Assembly (NCBI GenBank): GCA_903917505.1
Contig: CAIXAY010000332.1
Coordinates: 1 to 6,624, forward strand
From: an uncultured beta proteobacterium
GTDB taxonomy: Bacteria; Pseudomonadota; Gammaproteobacteria; Burkholderiales; Rhodocyclaceae
Direction of reading: 5' to 3'
Length of the DNA: 6,624 nt
Part shown: in pieces, positions 1-6,009 of the stretch
Layout of the letters: the number at the start of each line of letters is the position of its first letter
Numbering within the stretch: the stretch's first letter is position 1
Translations under genes and position numbers: made by a program
Notes under the pieces: model-generated
What the model saw: only the letters and a program-made list of their open reading frames with translations
What the model was told of the DNA's origin: nothing
The model's database searches: none

Positions 1-1
1 C

Positions 2-268
2 AGCAACGTGCCCGGCATGCGCAACTACTTTTCGCGCGACCAGCTGCTGCGCCGCGCCTACGTCGAAAACGCGGCAACCAACCAGGGCATCCCGACACAG
101 GTGATCCCGCCGCTGCTGCCCAAGTCGCGGCCCATCCACGAATACGTCAAGGTCGATATCTTCCTGCCCGGCTGCCCGCCGCACGCCGACACGATCTTCG
201 CCGCGGTCGCCGCCTTGCTCGAAGGCCGCGTGCCCGAGGCCAAAGAACTCGAAGTGCGCTTCGGTTGA
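2..268 (+). CDS. hoxY: HoxY, [NiFe]-hydrogenase small subunit, C-terminal part (5' end outside window)
   Basis: This is the last 88 codons of the small subunit, which carries the [4Fe-4S] cluster next to the NiFe site and passes electrons from HoxH to the diaphorase in the cytoplasm. The frame is open from base 2 to a TGA stop. It begins with [10 protein letters not shown], matching the GNVPxMRN segment typical of HoxY. Further on it shows [17 protein letters not shown], where the Cys at bases 173-175 is the usual last cluster ligand. The family then ends, as here, in a short helix ([14 protein letters not shown]). A GTG at base 8 could be mistaken for a start, but the similarity continues upstream of it, so the gene is cut by the window edge rather than short. 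It is followed 15 bases later by hoxH, its obligate partner, which supports the assignment over the related NuoB/NuoK-type proteins. Confidence 0.92.
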   Translation, partial: SNVPGMRNYFSRDQLLRRAYVENAATNQGIPTQVIPPLLPKSRPIHEYVKVDIFLPGCPPHADTIFAAVAALLEGRVPEAKELEVRFG

Positions 269-283
269 AACGAGGAGACGACC

Positions 284-1711
284 ATGACACAAACGATCAC
301 CATCGATCCCGTCACCCGCATCGAAGGCCACTCCAAGATCACCATCAAGCTCGATGACCAGGGCCAGGTCGATGTCGCCCGGCTGCACATCACGCAATTC
401 CGCGGCTTCGAGAAATTCACCGAGGGCCGGCCCTTCCAGGAAATGCCTTCGCTGACCGCGCGCACCTGCGGCATCTGCCCGATCAGCCATCTGCTGGCGT
501 CGGCGAAAGCCTGCGACGACCTGATGGCGGTGCGCATCCCGGATGCAGCCGTCAGCCTGCGCCGCCTGATCAATTACGCCCAGATCATCCAGTCGCACGC
601 GCTCTCCTTCTTCCATTTGAGTTCGCCCGACCTCCTGCTCGGCATGGATTCTGATCCGGCGTCGCGGCATGTGCTCGGCGTCGCGGCGAAATTCCCGGAA
701 CTTGCCAAGGACGGCATCTGGCTGCGCAAGTTCGGCCAGCAGGTCATCGAGCGCCTGAGCGGCAAGCGCGTGCATCCGACCTGGATCGTCCCCGGCGGCG
801 TCGCCTATCCGCTCGCCGCTGCGACACGCGACGAGATCGTCGGCGAACTGCCGCAGGCGATCGCCATCGCGCGCAAGACGCTAGCCTGGTACAAGCCGGT
901 CATCAAGATGTTTGCCGAGGAAATCGCCACCTTCGCCAACTTCCCGACGCTCTTCGTCGGCCTGGTTTCGCCCGAGGGAACGATAGAACACTACGACGGC
1001 GTGCTGCGCGTCGTCGACGCGCAGCGCAAGATCGTCGCCGACAAACTCCAGGCGCGCGACTATCCGGACTATATCGCGGAGGCGGTGGAACCCGACAGCT
1101 ACCTCAAGTCGCCTTACTACAAACCGCTCGGTTATCCCCAGGGTATTTATCGCGTCGGCCCGCTGGCCCGCCTCAATGCCTGCGAGCGCATGGGGACGCC
1201 GCTCGCCGAGCCGGAGCTTGCCGAGTTCCGCGCGCTGCAACCGGAAGGCGCCGTGCTCAGTTCCTTCCACTTCCATTACGCCCGCCTGATTGAACTCCTG
1301 CATGCGCTCGAGCGCGTTTCCGAGCTGCTCGCCGCGCCGGAAATCATCAGCAAGCAGGTGCGCGCGATCGCCGACCCGAACAAGCCCGAAGGCATCGGCA
1401 TCTCCGAAGCGCCACGCGGCACGCTGATCCATCATTACCGGATCGACGACAACGGCCTGATCACCTGGGCCAACCTGATCATCGCCACCGGCCACAACAA
1501 TCTGGCGATGAACCAGGGCATCACGCAAGCGGCCAAGCATTTCGTCAAGGCAGAGAAGATCACCGAAGGCGCGCTCAACCGCGTCGAAGCGGTGATCCGC
1601 TGCTACGACCCGTGCCTGAGCTGCTCGACGCACGCGCTCGGGGACATGCCGCTGCGCATCGAACTGTGCAATACGCGCGGCGAATTGCTCGACTTCTGCG
1701 AGCGCGCTTAG
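284..1711 (+). CDS. hoxH: HoxH, NAD(P)-linked [NiFe]-hydrogenase large (catalytic) subunit
   Basis: HoxH holds the Ni-Fe(CN)2CO centre that splits or makes H2. At 475 residues it has the size usual for group 3d large subunits. The N-terminus has DPVTRIEGH (residues 8-16). The first metal-binding motif is [10 protein letters not shown], with C62, C65 and H69; the second is DPCLSCSTH, with C444, C447 and H450. Together these supply the four Cys ligands. After H450 there is a 25-residue tail (A451-A475) that the family removes by endoproteolysis once nickel is in place, so this is the precursor form. The ATG is supported by GAGGAG at 272-277, six bases upstream. All catalytic residues checked are intact, so an active enzyme is expected. 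The maturation protease lies directly downstream and the small subunit directly upstream. The companion HoxE/F/U genes argue for the NAD(P)-reducing class rather than F420- or methyl viologen-reducing group 3 enzymes. Confidence 0.97.
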   Translation: MTQTITIDPVTRIEGHSKITIKLDDQGQVDVARLHITQFRGFEKFTEGRPFQEMPSLTARTCGICPISHLLASAKACDDLMAVRIPDAAVSLRRLINYAQIIQSHALSFFHLSSPDLLLGMDSDPASRHVLGVAAKFPELAKDGIWLRKFGQQVIERLSGKRVHPTWIVPGGVAYPLAAATRDEIVGELPQAIAIARKTLAWYKPVIKMFAEEIATFANFPTLFVGLVSPEGTIEHYDGVLRVVDAQRKIVADKLQARDYPDYIAEAVEPDSYLKSPYYKPLGYPQGIYRVGPLARLNACERMGTPLAEPELAEFRALQPEGAVLSSFHFHYARLIELLHALERVSELLAAPEIISKQVRAIADPNKPEGIGISEAPRGTLIHHYRIDDNGLITWANLIIATGHNNLAMNQGITQAAKHFVKAEKITEGALNRVEAVIRCYDPCLSCSTHALGDMPLRIELCNTRGELLDFCERA

Positions 1712-1713
1712 AT

Positions 1714-1757
1714 GGCGCGGCGGGATTATTTCCCGCCTGCCGCCTCAGGGCGTTTTT
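1714..1757 (+). terminator. Hairpin plus delayed T-run after hoxH (possible attenuator or mRNA-processing stem)
   Basis: Directly after the hoxH stop, GGCGGGA (1719-1725) and TCCCGCC (1731-1737) form a perfect 7-bp stem around the loop TTATT. Four more pairs (1714-1717 with 1741-1744) extend it past a small internal loop. A run of five T's (1753-1757) follows, but only about 8 bases after the extended stem, so it is a poor match to a strong intrinsic terminator. The genes on both sides belong to one hydrogenase system, so full termination here is unlikely. Partial attenuation, or protection of the hoxH 3' end so that structural subunits outnumber the protease, is a plausible inference. Confidence 0.35.
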
Positions 1758-1767
1758 AGAAAAAGCG
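1751..1767 (+). repeat. Second small inverted repeat just upstream of hoxW
   Basis: CGTTTTT (1751-1757) can pair with AAAAAGCG (1761-1767, including one G-T wobble) around a three-base loop. The stem is AT-rich and weak on its own. It lies 10 bases before the hoxW start codon and uses the same T-run that follows the first hairpin, so the two structures could compete. No function is shown by the sequence. Confidence 0.25.
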
Positions 1768-1777
1768 ATTCAAGAAA

Positions 1778-2326
1778 ATGATCGCGCAACTGGCAAGTGA
1801 TGACGATAGCAGCCTGCAAGCCGCGTTGCCGCATGCGGCGGTGCGGGCGCGCCATGAGACGCTGATCATCGGCTACGGCAACGATTTGCGCAGCGATGAC
1901 GGTGCCGGAATCCGTGCGGCGGAAAGGGTCGCCGCCCAATGGACTCCGGCGTCGCGGTCGCGCGTCATCATCACGCATCAGCTCACGCCGGACCTCGCCG
2001 ATGACATCGCGGCGGCCGAGCAGGTCATCTTTGTCGACGCTTATGTGGCCCGCGCACCCGGCGCCAAGCTGCGCGTCGAGAAAATCACGGCCGACCTGGC
2101 CGGCAGTGCCCGTGCGCTTGGCCATCACGGCGATCCCGCCGGCTTGATCCGTCTTGCCGACCGGCTGTTCGGGAAGTTGCCCGAGGCCTGGCTGGTCGGC
2201 ATTCCCGCCTACAGCTTCGCCGCCGGCGAGACGATGACACCCGAAACCTTGCAAATGACAGCCGAGGCCGTTGCGCTAATCGGAGAGCGTGCATTCTCCG
2301 GAAAAACGAAAGGGGAGCGAAAATGA
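1778..2326 (+). CDS. hoxW: HoxW-type [NiFe]-hydrogenase maturation endopeptidase
   Basis: This 182-residue protein is a HybD/HycI-family protease. It checks for nickel in the HoxH precursor and then cuts off the C-terminal tail, letting the large subunit fold and join HoxY. The family signature GYGNDLRSDDGAG is at residues 32-44, with D41 matching the first metal-sensing acid (E16 of HybD). D87 in the segment QVIFVDA matches the second. H116 or H117 in GHHGDP matches the metal-binding His. HQLTPDLA (67-74) is typical of the HoxW branch. The start is less certain. The ATG has only a weak AAGAAA-like site, and about 27 residues precede the conserved core, more than many relatives have. An in-frame GTG at 1841 is the main alternative, but it has no better ribosome site. 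The gene overlaps hoxE by four bases (ATGA), indicating translational coupling. Family assignment is firm; the hoxW name rests on context. Confidence 0.9.
   Translation: MIAQLASDDDSSLQAALPHAAVRARHETLIIGYGNDLRSDDGAGIRAAERVAAQWTPASRSRVIITHQLTPDLADDIAAAEQVIFVDAYVARAPGAKLRVEKITADLAGSARALGHHGDPAGLIRLADRLFGKLPEAWLVGIPAYSFAAGETMTPETLQMTAEAVALIGERAFSGKTKGERK
2311..2317 (+). promoter_or_regulatory. Strong ribosome-binding site for hoxE inside the end of hoxW
   Basis: AGGGGAG lies five bases before the hoxE ATG and within the last codons of the protease gene. It fixes the hoxE start at the ATGA overlap and contrasts with the weak site in front of hoxW itself. Confidence 0.75.
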
Positions 2327-2847
2327 TTGCGGCAGAAGCCAAGCCACTCTCGGAAGAGATCGTCGATGAAATCATCGCGCGGCATCCGGACAAGACCGGC
2401 GACGTCTTGAGCGTCCTCGAGGAAATCCAGGACCGGCACCCGCTCAAATACCTGCCCGAGGCGACGCACGACTACGTCGCGCAGAAGATGGGCGTGTCGC
2501 GCTCGCAGGTGCTCTCCGTCATCACCTTCTATTCGTTCTTCAACCTGAAGCCGCAGGGCCGGCACACGGTCACCGTCTGCCGCGGCACGGCCTGCCACAC
2601 GCGCGGCTCGAAGCCGCTGCTCGACGGGCTCAAGGCCAAGGCCGGATTCCACGAGGACGACGAGGAAGGCGGGTCGGCGACCTCGTTCACCACGCCGGAC
2701 TTCGGGCTCACCATCCGCACCGTCGCCTGCTTCGGGCAGTGCGCGCTGGCGCCGGTGGCGGCCATCGATCACGAGATTTACGGGCATGTCAGCGACATCA
2801 AGCTACGCAAGCTGGTGGCCGCAATCGACGGAGGTAAAGAATCATGA
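2323..2847 (+). CDS. hoxE: HoxE, NuoE-like [2Fe-2S] diaphorase subunit
   Basis: This 174-residue protein belongs to the NuoE / 24-kDa complex I family, which binds one [2Fe-2S] cluster in a thioredoxin-like fold and pairs with the NuoF/HoxF flavin subunit. An N-terminal helical part includes the family-like stretch KYLPEATHDYVAQKMGVS (residues 42-59) and the segment VLSVITFYSFF. All four cluster ligands are present: C86 and C91 in CRGTAC, and C136 and C140 in CFGQC. Between the two Cys pairs is an acidic stretch (HEDDEEGG, 110-117), so this loop is longer than in plain NuoE. The start overlaps the hoxW stop and the stop overlaps the hoxF start, both as ATGA. Its place next to hoxF and hoxU in a hydrogenase cluster favours HoxE (or the similar HndA/HydC) over a complex I subunit. 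Confidence 0.92.
   Translation: MIAAEAKPLSEEIVDEIIARHPDKTGDVLSVLEEIQDRHPLKYLPEATHDYVAQKMGVSRSQVLSVITFYSFFNLKPQGRHTVTVCRGTACHTRGSKPLLDGLKAKAGFHEDDEEGGSATSFTTPDFGLTIRTVACFGQCALAPVAAIDHEIYGHVSDIKLRKLVAAIDGGKES
2830..2834 (+). promoter_or_regulatory. Ribosome-binding site that fixes the hoxF start
   Basis: GGAGG lies nine bases before the ATG that overlaps the hoxE stop. Two later in-frame ATGs (codons 17 and 18, from base 2892) have no comparable site, so the upstream start was chosen. Confidence 0.75.
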
Positions 2848-5800
2848 GAATTCACGATCTCGACGGATTGCACGACATCCGCCGCACCGGGATGATGAAA
2901 CTCCTGCCCGGCAAGCCGCGCATCGGCGTCGGCATGGGCACCTGCGGCATGGGCAACGGCGCGCGCGAGGTCTTGCAGGCGCTGGCGCACGCGCTGAAGG
3001 AGCAGGGTGTCGATGCGCAGGTCACGCCAGTCGGTTGTTTTGGTTTCTGTGCCGCCGAGCCGCTCGTCAACATCCATATCCCCGGCTTTCCGCTGGTCGT
3101 TCTCGGCCGGGTGACGCCCGACGATGCCGCGTCCATCGTGCGCAGCATCGCGGCCAACCGGCCGCCGCTGGACAAGGCGATCTGCAAGATCGAGGAGTGG
3201 GACCACCTGACCGGCCACGTGATGTACGGCCGCGGCTTGTCGGAAATACCGGACTGGAACGAAATCCCCTTCTTCAAGGGACAGAAGAAAATCGTCCTGC
3301 GCAACTGCGGCCTGATCAATCCCGAAGACATCGAGGAATACGTCGCGGTCGGCGGCTACCACGCCTTCTACCAGGCGACCCAGAAGCCCAACGCCAACGA
3401 CATCATCGAGGAAGTCAAGAAGTCGAAGCTGCGCGGGCGCGGCGGCGCCGGTTACCCGACCGGCGTCAAGTGGGACCTCTTGCGCAAGGCGCAGTCGGAC
3501 CAGAAGTACATCATCTGCAACGCCGATGAGGGCGACCCCGGCGCTTACATGAACCGCAACGAGATCGAGAGCGATCCGCACATGCTGATCGAAGGCATGC
3601 TGATCGGCGCTTTCGCGATGGGCGCGAGCGAGGGCATCGTCTATCTGCGCGCCGAGTATCCGCTCGCCGTGCAGCGCCTGAAACACGCCGTCGCCGAAGC
3701 GCGCGAATTCGGCCTGATCGGCGAACACATTTTCGGCACCACCTTCAGCTTCGACATCAAGCTGATCGATGGCGCCGGCGCTTTCGTCTGCGGCGAGGAA
3801 ACGGCGATGATCGAATCGCTCGAAGGCCGCGCCGGACGGCCGCGTCCGCGCCCGCCATTCCCGGCGCAGAAAGGCCTGTGGGGCAAACCCACAAACATCA
3901 ACAACGTCGAGACCTGGTGCAACATCCCGGTGATCATCGCGCGCGGCGGCTCGTGGTTCGCCGAAATCGGCACGACCAACAGCTCGGGAACCAAGGTCTT
4001 CTCGCTGGTCGGCAAGATCAACAACACCGGCCTCGTCGAGCTGCCGCTCGGCACGCAATTGAAGAACGTCATTTACGACATCGGCCAGGGCAGCCCGGGC
4101 GGCAAGCGCGTCAAGGCCGTGCAATCGGGCGGCCCGTCGGGCGGCTGCATCCCGGCGGTGAATTTCGACGTGGCGATCGATTACGAATCGCTGGCGCAGA
4201 TCGGCGCGATCATGGGTTCGGGCGGCATGGTCGTCATGGACGAAGAGAACTGCATGGTCGACGTGGCGCGCTACTTCATCGAGTTCACCCACTCCGAGTC
4301 CTGCGGCAAGTGCGTTCCCTGCCGCGCCGGCCTCGACCAGGCGCTGCGCATCCTCAAGAAGATCACCGGCGGCGGCGCCGAGGAATCGGACATCGCCAAC
4401 CTCGAGGAACTCGCGCAGATGATCAAGGAAATGTCGCTGTGCGGGCTTGGCCAGACGGCGCCCAATCCGGTGCTGACGACGCTGCGCTACTTCCGCCGCG
4501 AGTACGAGGAACACCTGCGCGCGCATCGCTGCCGCGCCGGCGTCTGCGAGAAGCTTTATCTCTCGCCGTGCGAGAATTCGTGCCCGCTGCACATGCGCAT
4601 TCCGCAATTCCTCGAACTCACCAAGCGCGGCCAGCTTGCCGAAGCCGCCGAACTGATCTGGCTCGACAACCCGCTGCCCGGCTCGACCGGCCGCATCTGC
4701 CAGCACCCGTGCGAGAGCCAGTGCCGACGCAACACCGTCGATGCCCCGGTCAACATGCGCGAAGTGCATCGCTTCATTTCCGACCAGGTCTTCGACGGCC
4801 CGCTGCTCGAGGAGATCAAGGCGCGGCTGAAGGCGCACCGCATGGCGCCGACCGGCAAAAAGATCGCCATCGTCGGCGCCGGGCCTTCGGGGCTCGCCGC
4901 GGCGTTCTACCTGACGCTGCTCGGCCACGACGTGACCATCTTCGAGGCGCGCGAAGAAGCCGGCGGCATGCTGCTCTACTCGCTGCCGCAGTACCGCCTG
5001 CCGAAGAAGATGCTGCGGCAGGAGCTCGACGTCATCGAGAGTCTCGGGGTCAAGTTCCGCTTCAACCAGAAGCTCGGCGCCGGCGTTTCGCTCGACGTGC
5101 TCGAAGCCGAGAACGACGCCGTCTTCCTCGCGACCGGAACCTGGAAAGCGATGACCGCCGGCATCACCGGCGAGGAATCGCCGAACCTCTGGCACGCGAT
5201 TCATTTCCTCGAGCAGGTGGCGCGCGAAGAGCCGACCAACATCGGCAAGAAGGTCGTGGTCATCGGCGGCGGCAACGCCGCGGTCGATTCGGCGCGCACC
5301 GCGCTGCGCCTCGGTTGCGAGGTGACCATTGCTTACCGTCGCGAGCGCCAGGACATGCCGGCCATCCCCGAAGAAGTCATCGACGCCGAAGCCGAAGGCG
5401 TCAAGCTGATGTTCCTCGTTTCGCCGCAGCGCGTCGTCACCGACAGGGACAGCCGCATCACCGGCATCGAGCTGATGCGCACCCGGCTCGGCGATTTCGC
5501 TCTCGACGGCCGGCGCCGGCCGGTGTCCACCGGCGAGCTGACCATTCTGCCGTGCGACAACATCATCCTCGCCATCGGCGAGCGGCCCGACGCCGAGCCG
5601 CTGCGCCGCTGCGGCATCCACGTGCGCGAGAACGACACGGCAGCCGCCGACTGGGTGACTTACGAAACCAACCGGCCGCGCGTATTCGCCGGCGGCGACC
5701 TCGTTACCGGCGCGTCGAACGTCTCATCGACGATGGCCACCGGCAAGGACGCGGCGCGCGCCATCGACAGCATCCTCACCGGGCAGAACCGATTCGCGGA

Positions 5801-6005
5801 ACTGCTGCAGACTTTCGAGGTGCCGCAGGTCGTTCCCGACGAGCCGGAAGGCGGCGCCCGGAATGTCTCGCGCGAACTGACGCCGGAGCAGCGCCGGATG
5901 AGCTTCGAGGAAGCCATGCTCGGGCTGACGCAAGCCAAGGCCGTGGCGGAATGCAGCCGCTGCCTGCGCTGCGACGTTCATGAACTGGCTACGGTAAAGG
6001 AGTGA
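2844..6005 (+). CDS. hoxF: HoxF-like NAD(H)/FMN diaphorase subunit fused to a GltD/NfnL-like FAD, NADP(H) module
   Basis: The protein has 1053 residues, roughly twice a normal HoxF. The first half is the NuoF/HoxF flavoprotein that swaps electrons between NAD(H) and the iron-sulfur chain. Residues about 25-110 form a thioredoxin-like [2Fe-2S] domain with C34, C65 and C69; a fourth Cys is missing. The glycine-rich FMN/NADH motif GRGGAGYPTG is at 198-207, NADEGDPGAY at 226-235, and GAGAFVCGEET at 310-320. The [4Fe-4S] ligands are C487, C490, C493 and C533. The normal HoxF end (HRCRAGVC, 562-568) then runs straight into a complete GltD-like oxidoreductase (described separately) and a Cys-rich tail. 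No stop, frameshift or low-complexity break marks the join. The start overlaps hoxE by four bases and hoxU follows after four bases, so the fusion is embedded in the operon. I infer a role linking H2 with both NAD(H) and NADP(H); the domain assignment is secure, the reaction is not. Confidence 0.93.
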   Translation: MRIHDLDGLHDIRRTGMMKLLPGKPRIGVGMGTCGMGNGAREVLQALAHALKEQGVDAQVTPVGCFGFCAAEPLVNIHIPGFPLVVLGRVTPDDAASIVRSIAANRPPLDKAICKIEEWDHLTGHVMYGRGLSEIPDWNEIPFFKGQKKIVLRNCGLINPEDIEEYVAVGGYHAFYQATQKPNANDIIEEVKKSKLRGRGGAGYPTGVKWDLLRKAQSDQKYIICNADEGDPGAYMNRNEIESDPHMLIEGMLIGAFAMGASEGIVYLRAEYPLAVQRLKHAVAEAREFGLIGEHIFGTTFSFDIKLIDGAGAFVCGEETAMIESLEGRAGRPRPRPPFPAQKGLWGKPTNINNVETWCNIPVIIARGGSWFAEIGTTNSSGTKVFSLVGKINNTGLVELPLGTQLKNVIYDIGQGSPGGKRVKAVQSGGPSGGCIPAVNFDVAIDYESLAQIGAIMGSGGMVVMDEENCMVDVARYFIEFTHSESCGKCVPCRAGLDQALRILKKITGGGAEESDIANLEELAQMIKEMSLCGLGQTAPNPVLTTLRYFRREYEEHLRAHRCRAGVCEKLYLSPCENSCPLHMRIPQFLELTKRGQLAEAAELIWLDNPLPGSTGRICQHPCESQCRRNTVDAPVNMREVHRFISDQVFDGPLLEEIKARLKAHRMAPTGKKIAIVGAGPSGLAAAFYLTLLGHDVTIFEAREEAGGMLLYSLPQYRLPKKMLRQELDVIESLGVKFRFNQKLGAGVSLDVLEAENDAVFLATGTWKAMTAGITGEESPNLWHAIHFLEQVAREEPTNIGKKVVVIGGGNAAVDSARTALRLGCEVTIAYRRERQDMPAIPEEVIDAEAEGVKLMFLVSPQRVVTDRDSRITGIELMRTRLGDFALDGRRRPVSTGELTILPCDNIILAIGERPDAEPLRRCGIHVRENDTAAADWVTYETNRPRVFAGGDLVTGASNVSSTMATGKDAARAIDSILTGQNRFAELLQTFEVPQVVPDEPEGGARNVSRELTPEQRRMSFEEAMLGLTQAKAVAECSRCLRCDVHELATVKE
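4530..5972 (+). other. GltD/NfnL-like module within the hoxF fusion (iron-sulfur domain, FAD site, NADP(H) site, Cys tail)
   Basis: This sub-gene feature covers residues 563-1043 of the fusion. It opens with a dihydropyrimidine-dehydrogenase-type iron-sulfur domain: C563, C568, C576 and C580 (CENSCPLH), then C619, C623 and C627 (GRICQHPCESQC). The FAD-binding Rossmann motif GAGPSG is at 678-683. A second Rossmann motif, GGGNAA (808-813), is followed by YRRERQDMPA (831-840); paired Arg after the second strand are typical of NADPH-using GltD/NfnL relatives. FAGGD (948-952) closes the FAD site. The tail has C1037, C1040 and C1043 (CSRCLRC), ten residues from the end. In the family, such modules pass NADPH electrons through FAD to iron-sulfur clusters, in glutamate synthase small subunit, NfnL and SfrB-like proteins. 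No glutamate synthase large subunit is in the window, so glutamate synthesis is not implied. Confidence 0.9.
5996..6002 (+). promoter_or_regulatory. Ribosome-binding site for hoxU
   Basis: AAAGGAG lies seven bases before the hoxU ATG and overlaps the last codons of the hoxF fusion. It supports the hoxU start and tight coupling of the two genes. Confidence 0.75.
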
Positions 6006-6009
6006 GGAC

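Noticed and set aside
8..268. An 86-codon small gene starting at the GTG at base 8
   Set aside because: HoxY similarity continues upstream of the GTG to the window edge, so this is the tail of hoxY and not a separate gene.
881..1633. Minus-strand open frame opposite hoxH
   Set aside because: It is antisense to conserved hoxH sequence with no domain or ribosome site that would support a gene.
1612..1800. A short plus-strand open frame bridging the end of hoxH, the gap and the start of hoxW
   Set aside because: It begins inside the second nickel-binding motif of hoxH in a different frame, has low-complexity Ala/Arg content and no ribosome site; the hairpins explain the gap better.
2778..5621. 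A 947-codon open frame on the minus strand, opposite hoxF
   Set aside because: It lies antisense to a gene with many exact family motifs. The protein is rich in Arg, Ala, Asp and His with no recognisable domain, as expected from the complement of GC-rich codons.
4530..5972. A glutamate synthase small subunit (gltD) for ammonia assimilation
   Set aside because: The module is fused to HoxF in a hydrogenase operon with no gltB-like sequence in the window; the GltD fold is used by many NADPH-linked enzymes.
3878..5983. A 701-codon open frame on the plus strand in another frame of hoxF
   Set aside because: It is extremely Arg-rich, matches no family, and lies wholly inside hoxF; it is a by-product of high GC at third codon positions.
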